A stretch of DNA of 64,000 bases from Paenibacillus tarimensis (GCF_021532315.1 NZ_JAKGAO010000011.1:124001-188000); one strand, 5' to 3'. Positions 20,864 to 30,178 are shown, counted from the first letter of the stretch. The notes: generated by a model from the sequence alone, not told the origin. Numbers and translations are program-made.

Positions 20864-21565
20864 TTAACTGAACAAGTTCCGGAAGAAATCACCGATTGCT
20901 TGGAGCAGCTCCCACAGGAAGAACTTCACCTCCGGCTCTTGTCCTGGCACTTTTACCGCAGCAGCCCCTTCTCCGTCCTGCTCTGCCGGTGTCTCCTGAA
21001 CAGCTGCAGCGGCAGCCGCTGCCGGTCCTTCCGTCGCCTCACCGCTGACTGCATCCACGAAGCAGAGCGGCGGAAACAGCACACACCACCAGTTCTGTCC
21101 CTCGCCGGCACCTAGTGTTATGCGCAGCGCTTCATAGTCGCCAGCCGGGTATACGCGGCTGCCGTACATTTTGGTAGGGAACGGAACCTCAGCCAGCTCC
21201 GCACGCACAGAATAAGTGAATCCCCTCTCGGCCAGCTCTTGACGAACCAGCGCTTCAATCTCAGGCAGACGGCCCCCGATCACCAGGCGGGCTTGCTCAA
21301 TGGTAGACATTCCGGCTGTATAACGCTCCATATCGGCGACCACGGCATCACGCACATGGCGTTTGACAGCCTGGTCGGCAGGAGAATCGGAATTGGCAAG
21401 TATGCGGAGCCGGATCGATTCCTCAGGTACAGCGCCGCCCGCGAGAGCAGCATCGGACTTCAAGCTTTCCCAAGACATGACAAGCAGCATAAGTGCAAGA
21501 ATCAGGTAACCATAAGAAGCACGGTAACGAATAGGAAATGAGATAGTATGATTGCGGATGACCAT
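20864..21565 (-). CDS. spoIIR: Stage II sporulation protein R
   Basis: SpoIIR is made in the forespore and secreted to trigger SpoIIGA processing of pro-sigma-E in the mother cell. The 233-residue protein has an N-terminal signal anchor (about residues 18-35), the family core IRLRILANSDSPADQAVKRHVRD and the signature NWWCVLFPPLCFVD. After it comes an Ala/Glu-rich stretch and a hydrophobic C-terminus. Its position between prmC/prfA and ywlC matches Bacillus. A sigma-F-like promoter lies upstream. Confidence 0.93.
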   Translation of the reverse strand: MVIRNHTISFPIRYRASYGYLILALMLLVMSWESLKSDAALAGGAVPEESIRLRILANSDSPADQAVKRHVRDAVVADMERYTAGMSTIEQARLVIGGRLPEIEALVRQELAERGFTYSVRAELAEVPFPTKMYGSRVYPAGDYEALRITLGAGEGQNWWCVLFPPLCFVDAVSGEATEGPAAAAAAAVQETPAEQDGEGAAAVKVPGQEPEVKFFLWELLQAIGDFFRNLFS

Positions 21566-21631
21566 AACACAAGCCCCTCTTTCATGCGCCCGTCGGCGGC
21601 ATTAGCTTGCGTTCCGGAACGGCTCTATCAC

Positions 21632-21660
21632 CAGTATGCCCGGGTCCCGAATCTTTAAAC
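21632..21660 (-). promoter_or_regulatory. Candidate sigma-F promoter of spoIIR
   Basis: On the minus strand GTTTA (21660-21656) and GGGCATACTG (21641-21632) are separated by 14 bp. The second element fits the sigma-F -10 consensus GGNNANAMTR at every fixed position and the first fits GYWTA; the usual spacer is 15. spoIIR is a known sigma-F gene, which supports the reading. Confidence 0.55.
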
Positions 21661-21771
21661 CTAGCAATTCTCATATAGCAGGTATATTCATTTCTGATTC
21701 CTTATAGATTCTAAATATTTGCATGATAGACTCAACATAAAATCCGAAACCTCATAAGGAGTTCAGTGCGC

Positions 21772-22485
21772 ATGAAGAAGATTTTACTTGTAGAAGACGA
21801 CAGCAGTATTGCGGATATGATCTCGATATACCTGCGGGAAGAGGGCTACTCTGTTATTGGTGCCATGGACGGAGAATCCGCCCGCAAGGCTCTCTCTGGC
21901 ACCGCGGCCGATCTGATTATTCTAGATATCATGCTGCCGGACACGGACGGCATGACATTATGCGCAGAAATCCGCTCCGTCTCGGACATTCCCATTCTGA
22001 TGCTGTCAGCCAGGCAGGACGTCAACGACCGTGTCGAGGCCCTCTTAACCGGGGCCGACGACTATCTGTCTAAACCCTTCAGTATGCGTGAGCTGGCGGC
22101 ACGGGTTGAAGCGCTTCTTCGGCGGGCTAACTACTCAGCCCGGACAGTCGGTCTTAGGAACAGCTCCGCCCTTACGCTTGACACTAATCGGAGGAAGCTG
22201 TTTCACAATGGAAAGCCCGTCGAAACGACTTATCATGAGTTTGAGCTAATGCGTGTCTTTCTTCTGTCACCAGGTAAGGTATTTAGCAGAGAAGAACTGC
22301 TGCGGAAAATTAAAGGCCCCCAGGTTCCCGTAACGGACCGGGCAATTGACGTGCATATTACAAACCTGCGCAAGAAGCTGGAGGCTAACCCCAGGTATCC
22401 GCGCTATATCAAGACCGTATGGGGCATCGGGTACAAGTATAACGCCGAGCATTATGATCATTACGGGCGGGGCTTGTACAGCTAG
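21772..22485 (+). CDS. OmpR/PhoP-family response regulator
   Basis: This 237-residue regulator has a complete receiver domain (acidic pocket Glu8-Asp9-Asp10, phosphoacceptor Asp52 in LDIMLPD, Lys101 in LSKPFS) and a winged-helix output domain ending with IKTVWGIGYKYN. It is cotranscribed with the histidine kinase 12 bp downstream. AAGGAG lies ten bases before ATG 21772; a GTG six bases earlier is the alternative. Targets are not known. Confidence 0.92.
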   Translation: MKKILLVEDDSSIADMISIYLREEGYSVIGAMDGESARKALSGTAADLIILDIMLPDTDGMTLCAEIRSVSDIPILMLSARQDVNDRVEALLTGADDYLSKPFSMRELAARVEALLRRANYSARTVGLRNSSALTLDTNRRKLFHNGKPVETTYHEFELMRVFLLSPGKVFSREELLRKIKGPQVPVTDRAIDVHITNLRKKLEANPRYPRYIKTVWGIGYKYNAEHYDHYGRGLYS

Positions 22486-22497
22486 GAGCACCTTCAT

Positions 22498-24162
22498 ATG
22501 GTTAACACGGCATACAATCTGTTAGCAAGCAGCGCCCTTCTGATTGCTTATTATTTACTCGCCGACCATGCCCTCAAGCCGCTAATACTTGCTCCGCAGC
22601 ACCCGTGGGCCCGGGCCGCTTCGGGTTTGATGGCCGGCGGGCTGGGTGCTCTGCTGATGCCTCTTGCAATTGAAATTGAGCCGGGGGCCCTCGTGGATCT
22701 CCATATTGTTGTAATTGTCCTGTCTGCGGTCTATGCAGGTTGGCCGGCTGCATTGTCCTGTGCCGTCGCACTGGTTACGGGACGGCTGGTGTTCTTCCCG
22801 CATGATGAGGGCTTCTATCTGTTAACCGCCCACCTGTTGAGCGCAGCCGTCTTAAGCAGTATGGCCGCCGACCTCTTCTGCCGCCGCCTTGTTTGGCTGC
22901 GCTGGTTTCTTGCGACAACTGCCTCGGTCATAACCGGCAGCCTGGCCCTGTATCTTAAAGTGCCGTCCCTTGAGCAGCCTGCCGGCGTTATTGCAGCGCT
23001 CTCGGCGCTTGCTTACCCGGTTGGAGCGCTTCTCATCCTGCTCCTTGAATCCATTCGCAAATCCGAGTCTAAGAGCAGCATGCTCAGAAGAATAGTGGAG
23101 ACTAGCCGCGAAGGAGCGGTCATTTGTGACGCGGAAGGCCGCATTATGTTCCGGAATGCAAGCGCTAGAGAGTACTTCGGGGAAAAACTCCAGGTCGGCA
23201 GCCAAATGGCCGCCTGGGCTGGGATGGAAATTATCGGAGGGCGCGGTCCTGCTATCAGCCAGGCGCTGGCCCGCTTCTTGAGCGGCAGTGAAGCCGTGCT
23301 TCGTGAGCAGTTCACTTATCAGGGGCCCGCAGGCCAATCCGCCGGTTCCGCCATCCACCGGCATTATGAATTGTATGCTGCCCGCAAGACCAACGGAATA
23401 AGCCCAGCCAGGGAGCACATTTTCTTCTTTCGGGACCGGAGTGAGGAAGAGCACCTGCAGAAGATCAAGGACGATATGATCGGTGTGGTCACTCATGAGC
23501 TGAAGACTCCGCTCACGAGTATTATGGGCTTTGCCGAAATGATGTTGGATGAACAGCTTGATCAGCCCAGACAGCGCCATTATCTGGAGACCATCCACGA
23601 GGAGGCCGATAAGCTGAACCGGTTGGTCCACGACTATCTCGACCTCCGGCGGATGGAGGAAGGCCAGCTCGTGTTTCGTTCCGAACCAGTGGACGTCGGC
23701 TACCTTCTGGAAGATATAATCTGCGGCTGGAACGACCGGACAGGCCGCCGCATCGCCTGGAACCCGCCGCAGATCGACGCGATCGCGTATGCCGATCCGG
23801 TGAAGCTTATGCACGCGGTCAACAACCTGATCAGCAATGCAATCAAGTACTCCCCAGACACTGCAGCCATCCGTGTTGCCTGCGAGGTTACCCTTGAAGC
23901 GATAGGTATCCATGTTGCGGATGAAGGGCTCGGCATCCCCTCTGACGCCTATGAACGGTTATACGACAAATTCTACCGGATAGATACAGTTGACCGCCGC
24001 CACATCAGCGGCACGGGACTCGGGCTGTCCATCGTAAAAGAAATCGCAGATGCGCACGGCGGTTCGATCAGCTTCACCTCAGAGCCAGGCAAAGGCAGTA
24101 CTTTCGTACTCGCACTCAAGCGGATGAAGGAAGATGAAGACCACACATCCATTACAGCCTAG
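22498..24162 (+). CDS. Sensor histidine kinase with 5TM-LytS-like sensor and PAS domain
   Basis: This 554-residue kinase starts with five or six membrane helices (about 5-182) resembling the 5TMR-LYT receptor module of LytS (DLHIVVIVLSAVYAGWPAAL). A PAS-like domain follows (about 195-310). The H-box holds His333 in VVTHELKTPLTSIMGF. The ATPase domain has NNLISNAIKYSPD, DEGLGIP, YDKFYRID and GTGLGLSIVKEI, so it looks fully active. The ligand is unknown; LytS-type sensors respond to membrane potential or pyruvate in other species. Confidence 0.9.
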   Translation: MVNTAYNLLASSALLIAYYLLADHALKPLILAPQHPWARAASGLMAGGLGALLMPLAIEIEPGALVDLHIVVIVLSAVYAGWPAALSCAVALVTGRLVFFPHDEGFYLLTAHLLSAAVLSSMAADLFCRRLVWLRWFLATTASVITGSLALYLKVPSLEQPAGVIAALSALAYPVGALLILLLESIRKSESKSSMLRRIVETSREGAVICDAEGRIMFRNASAREYFGEKLQVGSQMAAWAGMEIIGGRGPAISQALARFLSGSEAVLREQFTYQGPAGQSAGSAIHRHYELYAARKTNGISPAREHIFFFRDRSEEEHLQKIKDDMIGVVTHELKTPLTSIMGFAEMMLDEQLDQPRQRHYLETIHEEADKLNRLVHDYLDLRRMEEGQLVFRSEPVDVGYLLEDIICGWNDRTGRRIAWNPPQIDAIAYADPVKLMHAVNNLISNAIKYSPDTAAIRVACEVTLEAIGIHVADEGLGIPSDAYERLYDKFYRIDTVDRRHISGTGLGLSIVKEIADAHGGSISFTSEPGKGSTFVLALKRMKEDEDHTSITA

Positions 24163-24221
24163 CTCGCACATTCCCCTAATGATGGGCGTTAGGCTGACAT
24201 GATGCTAATGCCCGCAGCAAG

Positions 24222-24267
24222 AAAAACAACCTCCAGCCCGCCGCTCAGCGGGGTGAAGGTTGTTTTT
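24222..24267. terminator. Bidirectional terminator between the kinase and prmC
   Basis: AAAAACAACC pairs with GGTTGTTTTT, and inside it CCCG pairs with CGGG around a short loop. Both strands end in a run of five T, so it serves the convergent kinase and prmC transcripts. Confidence 0.88.
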
Positions 24268-24286
24268 GTAAGTAATGAGGGCAGTT

Positions 24287-25276
24287 TCAGTTGCAGGATG
24301 AGCTGGTTCGCAGCGCAATGACGTGGCGGCCAATTCCCGCATAATCGTCAATGATGCGGATCTCATTCCACCATCGGGTGTCGGCCATCATTCGTGCCAC
24401 CTCATGTGCCTGGCCCTGTCCCAGCTCAAATGCCGCAATGTGCGGAACCTCCGACATACACTGCATCTGCTTTAGCATTTTCCGGTAAGGATTCAGTCCA
24501 TCCTCACCTCCATCAAGGGCCAGCCTTGGCTCATAATCACGAACCTCCCGCTGCAGCCCCTCGATGTCTCCTGCAGGGATATAAGGCGGGTTTGAGATAA
24601 GAATATCAACTGCCAGCGGCTGCTCCGCCGCTGTTACCGGCTCGAGCAGATCTCCCAGCAGCCACAGCATCCGGTCTTCGGCACCATGGCGCTTCGCATT
24701 AGAACGTGCCACCTGCAGCGCTTCGCCGGACAGGTCGGTAGCGCATACCTGCCACTCCGGGCGCTGAACTGCCAGTGTCACTGCGATGGCTCCGCTCCCT
24801 GTACCCACATCGACCGCTCTAAGCCTTCTTCGGCTCCGGCCTTCCAGCTCGCTCTGGCGCAAAGCTTCCGGTTCATCACCTGTGGCAGCAGGCCACAGCC
24901 GGTCAGCCGCAGCCAGCACCGCTTCGACGAGCAGCTCCGTCTCGGGACGGGGTATCAGGACAGCAGGCGTTACCCGAAAAGGCAGTCCGTAGAACCACTG
25001 CTCGCCCATAATATATTGGACCGGTTCGCCCTTCGCCTTACGCTCCACGAGCTCTGCCCACGCAGCTTCACACTTGCCAGGGAAAGGATCGCGCCAATCA
25101 CGAAGCAGCGCGGATTTCTCAAGCCCCAGCAGGTGCATCAGCAGCAGCTCCGCATTGGCCCGTGCCTCGCCAACGCCTGCCTCCTCCAAAAAACAAGAAG
25201 CCTGCACGCAGGCTTCCCCAATCGTCATATTCGGCACCGGCGCGAACCGCCGGTCCGGCATTTCATGCTTCTCCAT
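24287..25276 (-). CDS. prmC: Peptide chain release factor N5-glutamine methyltransferase
   Basis: PrmC methylates the glutamine of the GGQ motif in release factors. The 329-residue protein has a helical N-terminal domain, LIPRPETE for substrate binding, the SAM-binding VDVGTGSGAIA and the catalytic SNPPYIP. A charged segment of roughly 20 residues (GDEPEALRQSELEGRSRRR) before the SAM motif is longer than usual. AGGAGG is eight bases before ATG 25276; a longer frame starts at 25303. It directly follows prfA, whose product is its substrate. Confidence 0.95.
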   Translation of the reverse strand: MEKHEMPDRRFAPVPNMTIGEACVQASCFLEEAGVGEARANAELLLMHLLGLEKSALLRDWRDPFPGKCEAAWAELVERKAKGEPVQYIMGEQWFYGLPFRVTPAVLIPRPETELLVEAVLAAADRLWPAATGDEPEALRQSELEGRSRRRLRAVDVGTGSGAIAVTLAVQRPEWQVCATDLSGEALQVARSNAKRHGAEDRMLWLLGDLLEPVTAAEQPLAVDILISNPPYIPAGDIEGLQREVRDYEPRLALDGGEDGLNPYRKMLKQMQCMSEVPHIAAFELGQGQAHEVARMMADTRWWNEIRIIDDYAGIGRHVIALRTSSSCN

Positions 25277-25313
25277 CCGGACATCCTCCTGAAGACGCTG
25301 CAATCACGTGCAC

Positions 25314-26396
25314 TTACACGGTTGCGGAATTTTCTCTCTCTAGCAGCTCGGTCTGCTCAGCCAGCGTCAGGGCATTCACAATCTCGCCCATATCGCCGTT
25401 CATAACCGAATCCAGCTTATGAAGCGTCAGTCCGATCCGGTGATCCGTTACGCGGCTCTGCGGAAAATTGTACGTCCGAATCCGTTCACTCCGGTCGCCT
25501 GTACCGACCTTGCTCTTCCGCTCGCCGGCATACTTCGCTTCCTCTTCCTGGCGGCGGATATCATAAATCCGCGCACGAAGCACCTGCAGTGCCTTCTGCT
25601 TGTTGTCATTCTGCGATTTGCCGTCCTGGCATGTCGCCATAATACCTGTCGGGATATGCGTCACACGCACCGCCGACTTCGTCGTATTAACGGATTGCCC
25701 GCCCGCGCCGCTGGAGCAGAACGTATCGACACGGATATCCTTATCCAGTATCTCGATCTCTACATCTTCGACCTCTGGCATAACGGCTACCGTGGAGGTT
25801 GACGTATGAATGCGTCCGCCGGATTCCGTCACCGGAATACGCTGTACACGATGTGCGCCGCTCTCATATTTCAGCTTGCTGTATGCACCCTTGCCGGCAA
25901 CCATAAAGATAATTTCCTTAAAGCCGCCGAGATCATTCTCGTTCGCTTCAAGCACTTCAACACGCCAGCCTTGGGAATCGGCAAACCGGGTATACATCCG
26001 GTATAGATCGGAAGCGAACAATGCCGCCTCATCACCGCCGGCCGCCCCGCGCACCTCAACGATAACGTTCTTGTCATCGTTAGGATCCTTCGGCAGCATC
26101 AGAACCCGGATACGCTCCTCCAGCTCTGTCTGCCGCTCGGACAGCTCCTCGATTTCCATCTTGACCATCTCGCGCATCTCATCATCCAGCTTCTCTGCCT
26201 GCATAGCCTTGGCGTCCTGAAGCTGGGTTGTGACTTCCTTATATTCATTAAAAGCATTGTACGCGTCCTGAAGATCCGACTGCTCCTTCGAGTAGTCACG
26301 CAGCTTCTTCGGATCAGCAGCCACATCCGGGTCGCAGAGCAGCTCGCTCAATTTCTCATATCGGTCCGCCAGTGCCTGTAAACGGTCCAGCATCAT
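25314..26396 (-). CDS. prfA: Peptide chain release factor 1
   Basis: RF1 ends translation at UAA and UAG. The 360-residue protein has the anticodon-like tripeptide Pro-Val-Thr at 188-190 (the RF1 type) and the catalytic GGQ at 232-234. The gene begins ATGATG; the first or second ATG could be used, with GGGGTG upstream. It is followed by prmC after 37 bp. Confidence 0.97.
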   Translation of the reverse strand: MMLDRLQALADRYEKLSELLCDPDVAADPKKLRDYSKEQSDLQDAYNAFNEYKEVTTQLQDAKAMQAEKLDDEMREMVKMEIEELSERQTELEERIRVLMLPKDPNDDKNVIVEVRGAAGGDEAALFASDLYRMYTRFADSQGWRVEVLEANENDLGGFKEIIFMVAGKGAYSKLKYESGAHRVQRIPVTESGGRIHTSTSTVAVMPEVEDVEIEILDKDIRVDTFCSSGAGGQSVNTTKSAVRVTHIPTGIMATCQDGKSQNDNKQKALQVLRARIYDIRRQEEEAKYAGERKSKVGTGDRSERIRTYNFPQSRVTDHRIGLTLHKLDSVMNGDMGEIVNALTLAEQTELLERENSATV

Positions 26397-26506
26397 ATAT
26401 AAACACCCCTACTAAACATATATTCCGTCCCTTTATTATACCATAAATCCATCATCAGCGTCCCTAATTTCCTTACCCTCGGCAGCTGCTGATCTAACCT
26501 GCAGAA

Positions 26507-26536
26507 AGCCCCCTCCCTTAAGGCCGGGAGAGGGCT
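26507..26536 (-). terminator. Hairpin after ychF
   Basis: AGCCCTCTCCC and GGGAGGGGGCT pair on the minus strand with one wobble; only TTTCTG follows, so termination may be partial. Confidence 0.5.
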
Positions 26537-26575
26537 GTATATCTGCCATACCGCTGTATTAACATAAGCGACTAA

Positions 26576-27676
26576 TCACACGTTAAACCGGAAGTGCATG
26601 ACATCGCCGTCCTGCACAACATACTCCTTGCCTTCGAGGCGAAGCTGCCCCTTCTCCTTGGCAGCATTCATCGAGCCTGCCGCGATGAGATCGTTATAAG
26701 ATACTACCTCCGCACGGATAAAGCCGCGTTCGAAGTCGGTGTGGATCACGCCTGCAGCCTGAGGCGCCTTCATGCCCTTGCGGATCGTCCAGGCGCGTAC
26801 TTCCTGTACGCCAGCGGTGAAATAGGTATACAAGCCAAGCAGCTTGTACGCCGCCTTAATCAATCGATTAAGCCCCGATTCCTCAAGACCAAGCTCTTCG
26901 AGGAACATCGCTTTGTCCTCGCCCTCGAGCTCGGCAATCTCCGCTTCCACCTTCGCGCTGATCGGCACAACCTCCGCACCTTCGGCTGCAGCGAACTCGC
27001 GCACCTGCTGTACATACGGGTTGTCCTCTGCATTAGCCACTTCCGTCTCGCTGACGTTAGCCGCGTACAGCACAGGCTTGCTTGTAATTAGATGCAGCTC
27101 ACGGATCAGAAGCTTCTCATCTTCGCTGAGCTCCACGCTGCGGACAGGCTGATCGTTGTAGAGCGCTTCCTTCACGCGCTCAAGCACTTCAACCTCCTGC
27201 GCAACCTTCTTGTCGCCGCCCTTCATGTTCTTGCGGCTGCGCTCCAGTCTGCGGTCGACTGAATCGATATCCGCCAGTATAAGCTCCAGATTAATCGTCT
27301 GGATATCGCTTAGCGGATCAACCTTGCCGGATACATGCGTAATGTTCTCATCCTGGAAGCAGCGAACCACATGCACAATCGCATCAACCTCGCGGATATG
27401 GGCCAGAAACTTGTTGCCAAGTCCTTCTCCTTTGCTGGCTCCGGCAACCAGGCCGGCAATATCTACAAATTCAAATGCGGTAGGCACCGTCTTATTCGGG
27501 ACAACCAGTTCCGTCAGCTTGTCCAAACGCTCGTCCGGCACTTCCACCACACCGACATTCGGATCGATGGTACAGAACGGATAGTTCGCCGATTCCGCAC
27601 CCGCTTGCGTAATCGCGTTAAACAGAGTCGATTTGCCGACATTCGGCAGGCCGACGATTCCACAGGAGAGTGGCAT
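26576..27676 (-). CDS. ychF: Obg-family GTPase/ATPase YchF
   Basis: This 366-residue P-loop NTPase has the Walker A motif GLPNVGKS at 9-16, the switch-II region [16 protein letters not shown] and the C-terminal TGS domain ([17 protein letters not shown]). YchF binds ribosomes and, unlike other Obg proteins, prefers ATP; here the G4 position reads NVSE rather than NKxD, in line with that. It is a conserved housekeeping gene of translation and stress control. It starts at ATG 27676; the stretch before it holds a terminator of the upstream lipoprotein gene's neighbour region. Confidence 0.95.
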   Translation of the reverse strand: MPLSCGIVGLPNVGKSTLFNAITQAGAESANYPFCTIDPNVGVVEVPDERLDKLTELVVPNKTVPTAFEFVDIAGLVAGASKGEGLGNKFLAHIREVDAIVHVVRCFQDENITHVSGKVDPLSDIQTINLELILADIDSVDRRLERSRKNMKGGDKKVAQEVEVLERVKEALYNDQPVRSVELSEDEKLLIRELHLITSKPVLYAANVSETEVANAEDNPYVQQVREFAAAEGAEVVPISAKVEAEIAELEGEDKAMFLEELGLEESGLNRLIKAAYKLLGLYTYFTAGVQEVRAWTIRKGMKAPQAAGVIHTDFERGFIRAEVVSYNDLIAAGSMNAAKEKGQLRLEGKEYVVQDGDVMHFRFNV

Positions 27677-27739
27677 CTATGAACACTCCTCATCATCTTG
27701 AATAATCTTTCGCCATTATACCCGAAGGGCAGAAACAAT

Positions 27740-27781
27740 GAAAGCCCCCGCTCCAAGCGGGCGCTTGCAGCGGGAGCTTTC
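27740..27781 (-). terminator. Terminator after the DUF6612-like lipoprotein gene
   Basis: GAAAGC and CCCGCT pair with AGCGGG and GCTTTC (one bulged base) around a short loop. ATTGTTTC follows on the minus strand, giving a modest U-tract. Confidence 0.65.
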
Positions 27782-27814
27782 AGCAGGGGCCTATGCCCCT
27801 GACTTAAGGACAGT

Positions 27815-28792
27815 TTACGGCTGCTGATTGATGCCTTCGGAACCCGCCTCGCCACCGGAAGCTCCAGCTCCGGCGTTACCGGATCCATCCGTTCCCCCAA
27901 GACCTTCTTGACCTCGAAGACCTTCAAGCTCCTCTTCCAGCCCCTCCAGATTCTCAAGCTCTTCCAAGTCCTCCGGGTTAATCGAAGGATCAAGCTCTGG
28001 AGCCTCCAACGCCTCTTCCGGCACCTCTATTGGCGTTATCGCATTGAACTTGCTGTAATCGGCCGTGAGCTGCTGGGTCATCTCCATTGGCGAACCGGGA
28101 TCTAGGGCCAGCGTCATATCCGTATCGACATACAGCTTAACCGGGTAATAGGTTTTTGCATCCAGCGTAACCTGGTACACCAGCCGTTGGATCTTGATGC
28201 TGTCCTTGATATTGGCCAGGAATTCAGCTCCCCCGAAGGTGCTCTCAAGCAGGTCCTGGAGAAGTTCAATACCCGTCTCCTCCGCCCCTTCACGGAGACT
28301 GAGTACATACATCCCCTCCTGACTCTCCACCTCAAAATCCTTAGCAGCCAAGTGAAGCCGCCCGGCCTGAGCTTTCAGGTCGATCTGAAAATCGGACAGC
28401 GCTCCGCGGACCAGCTCAATCTCCGATTGCGGAAGCTGGTTCCATACCCCTATGGAAAGGTCTTGTATGAAATACTGTTGCGGCGTAAGTATCGTCTTGT
28501 AGACCGTTTCCTCCCCGCCATACTGGCTGGTTACCGTCTGCTGTATCTGGAGAGGTTCGACCTCGATACTGGACTGTGACGAAGCCGAGAAGGTCTCCTG
28601 GCCATTCCCGGTGTCCAGGTCCTGCTTCAGCTCCATGGCAAGCGCGTAGCTTCCTATCTTCGCCACCGCTTCCTGAGACCTGCCGAGCAACTCCTCCGCC
28701 TGCAGGCTTGTATCCTTATTTTCTGTACACGCTGTAAGCATCAATGCCATCAAGGCAACAACTGCAACCCATAGCTTCGATCTTGTATTCAT
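27815..28792 (-). CDS. Lipoprotein, LolA-like fold (DUF6612-type)
   Basis: This 325-residue lipoprotein has a signal peptide with lipobox LTAC (Cys22). The body (about 30-250) resembles DUF6612 / LolA-like lipoproteins: an amphipathic beta domain with QSSIEVEPLQIQQTV and YPVKLYVDTDMTL. The C-terminal 75 residues are low complexity, first acidic and Leu/Glu-rich (EDLEELENLEGLEEELEG), then Gly/Ala/Ser-rich. CGGAGG precedes the ATG. A good promoter lies upstream. The function is unknown; a role in carrying a lipid or peptide at the cell surface is only a guess. Confidence 0.75.
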   Translation of the reverse strand: MNTRSKLWVAVVALMALMLTACTENKDTSLQAEELLGRSQEAVAKIGSYALAMELKQDLDTGNGQETFSASSQSSIEVEPLQIQQTVTSQYGGEETVYKTILTPQQYFIQDLSIGVWNQLPQSEIELVRGALSDFQIDLKAQAGRLHLAAKDFEVESQEGMYVLSLREGAEETGIELLQDLLESTFGGAEFLANIKDSIKIQRLVYQVTLDAKTYYPVKLYVDTDMTLALDPGSPMEMTQQLTADYSKFNAITPIEVPEEALEAPELDPSINPEDLEELENLEGLEEELEGLRGQEGLGGTDGSGNAGAGASGGEAGSEGINQQP

Positions 28793-28845
28793 TCTGCCTC
28801 CGTTCTCATTAGGCCTTGTTTTGGGCGAGGCCTCTTGTAGTGACC

Positions 28846-28875
28846 AGTATAACGATTATGAAACAGGCTGTGCAA
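28846..28875 (-). promoter_or_regulatory. SigA-type promoter of the lipoprotein gene
   Basis: TTGCAC (28875-28870) and TATACT (28851-28846) are 18 bp apart on the minus strand, about 50 bp before the lipoprotein ATG. Confidence 0.65.
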
Positions 28876-28998
28876 GCCGGCAGCAGACATACCGGTGTCC
28901 GCAAGGGATGAAACACTGGAATCAATTCCTACTAATGGCTGGGCTGCCCCCCGGATATACTCCTCATGTATCCCAATACCATAGGAGGAGGCGATCCC

Positions 28999-29142
28999 GT
29001 GGAAAACAAAACCCACAAAGGGAACTATAAGGGTACTACAAACATGCATGCCAAGAATCAGGATATGGCGTTTGTTAACGATACGATTGAAGGATCAGAA
29101 ACCGTAAGCAATTTCAGCAATAAGAACAAGAATCACAAGTAA
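28999..29142 (+). CDS. Small hydrophilic protein, 47 residues, unknown
   Basis: A GTG start at 28999 has GGAGG seven bases upstream within an AGGAGGAGG stretch, and the frame runs 47 codons to TAA. The product is very polar and rich in Asn, Lys, His and Thr (ends NFSNKNKNHK), with no cysteine and no membrane segment. Its size and composition recall minor acid-soluble spore proteins, but I do not recognise a family. A strong terminator follows at 29215. The ribosome site, terminator and clean frame support a real gene. Confidence 0.65.
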   Translation: MENKTHKGNYKGTTNMHAKNQDMAFVNDTIEGSETVSNFSNKNKNHK

Positions 29143-29214
29143 TTCGGGCTGCCATCTGCCTGCACTGTCCATTTCGTAAAGCACCCAAAGATTTACTTAC
29201 CCGCATTTCTAATA

Positions 29215-29277
29215 AAAAAAACCGCCCGGCTGCAGCTTTCCAGTAACAGAAAGCCTGCAGCCAGGCGGCCGTTTAAT
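29215..29277. terminator. Bidirectional terminator between the 47-residue ORF and trxA
   Basis: AACCGCC and GGCTGCAG pair with CTGCAGCC and GGCGG (single bulges), with an inner TTTC/GAAA; T-runs lie on both sides (TTTAATTTT on plus, TTTTTTTATT on minus). Confidence 0.88.
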
Positions 29278-29327
29278 TTTGCAATATTCCCCATAAGCGT
29301 ACTCTGGCCAATCAGGCCGTCGCAAGC

Positions 29328-29636
29328 TTATTGGTTTTGAATTTTTGTCTTAAGCGATTCCTTGCTCTGCAGGCCAACCATCTTGTCAACCGGCTGTCCA
29401 TCCTTGAACAGGATCAAAGTAGGAATACTCATAACGCCGAATTGGGAAGCGAGCTCAGGCTCTTCATCCACGTTAATCTTAGCGATGGTCGCTTGACCTT
29501 CCAGCTCAGCTGCAAGCTCCTCAACGATCGGAAGCTGCATCTTGCAAGGACCGCACCATGGTGCCCAGAAATCTACCAGCGCTACGCCGCTTTCAATGCT
29601 CTTCGCAAAATTGTCTTTTGTCAAAGCTACTGCCAT
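29328..29636 (-). CDS. trxA: Thioredoxin
   Basis: This 102-residue thioredoxin has the active site WCGPC (Cys28, Cys31) and the cis-proline segment [12 protein letters not shown]. It reduces protein disulphides in the cytoplasm. GGAGAGG lies nine bases before ATG 29636; the ATG at 29645 abuts the ribosome site. One feature differs from most thioredoxins: the residues after CGPCK are MQLPIVEEL rather than xxxP with Ala/Met-Ile, a minor variation. It follows an Rrf2-type regulator in the same direction. Confidence 0.95.
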   Translation of the reverse strand: MAVALTKDNFAKSIESGVALVDFWAPWCGPCKMQLPIVEELAAELEGQATIAKINVDEEPELASQFGVMSIPTLILFKDGQPVDKMVGLQSKESLKTKIQNQ

Positions 29637-29684
29637 GATAATCATCCTCTCCTTAGAATTTCATGTATGTTTAGGGGAATCCCG

Positions 29685-30125
29685 TCATACCTGATCTGCC
29701 GCTTCAGGAACACATTCCTGGATTTGCCCTAGAACGGAAGATATCGTAATATCTTCAAAGTACTTCTCCAGCTGCCGCTCGGCAGCACAGAAAATGCTAT
29801 TCATGACAGACCGCATATTGGAACCGACGACACAATCCATATCCGGATCACCTGAGCACCAGCTCGGCATTACCGAACCCTGCGCCATAGTACGGTAGAT
29901 ATCAGCCAGCGTTACGACCGCTGGATCAATCGTTAGCCTGTACCCGCCGCGTGTACCCTCTCTTGTCTCGACGAATCCGCCTTTGCGGAGAACACCCATC
30001 ACTTTGCGGACCCTGGCTGCGTTGGTCTGTACATTCTCTGCGATTGTCTCGCTTGAAGCCATCCGCTCCGGCAGATGAGCCAGCAAGACCAGGCTATGGA
30101 CGGCTATTGTGAATTCGCTGTTCAT
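29685..30125 (-). CDS. Rrf2-family transcriptional regulator
   Basis: This 146-residue winged-helix regulator has the Rrf2 recognition region RVRKVMGVLRKGGFVETREGTRGGYRL. Three cysteines, Cys90, Cys98 and Cys113, lie where Rrf2 sensors such as IscR and NsrR bind Fe-S clusters, although the spacing (7 and 14) differs from those proteins. A redox or Fe-S sensing role is therefore possible. A perfect inverted repeat overlaps its own promoter. It is followed 49 bp later by trxA, which may be in the same transcript. Start: ATG 30125, with GTG 30128 as alternative. Confidence 0.88.
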   Translation of the reverse strand: MNSEFTIAVHSLVLLAHLPERMASSETIAENVQTNAARVRKVMGVLRKGGFVETREGTRGGYRLTIDPAVVTLADIYRTMAQGSVMPSWCSGDPDMDCVVGSNMRSVMNSIFCAAERQLEKYFEDITISSVLGQIQECVPEAADQV

Positions 30126-30143
30126 CACGGCACCCCGCTTTAT

Positions 30144-30178
30144 ACTGTAATAATATCAGTTACAGTTGAAGTTGTCAA
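30144..30178 (-). promoter_or_regulatory. Promoter and autoregulatory operator of the Rrf2 gene
   Basis: On the minus strand TTGACA (30178-30173) and TATTAT (30155-30150) are 17 bp apart. A perfect dyad ACTGTAA-N9-TTACAGT (30144-30166) covers the -10, well placed for repression. Confidence 0.8.

Noticed and set aside
22852-23913. 353-codon minus-strand frame over the histidine kinase
   Set aside because: The kinase on the other strand shows all catalytic motifs; the antisense frame has none and no ribosome site.
28789-29049. 86-codon minus-strand frame upstream of the lipoprotein gene
   Set aside because: It covers the promoter of the lipoprotein gene and opposes the better-supported 47-residue gene.
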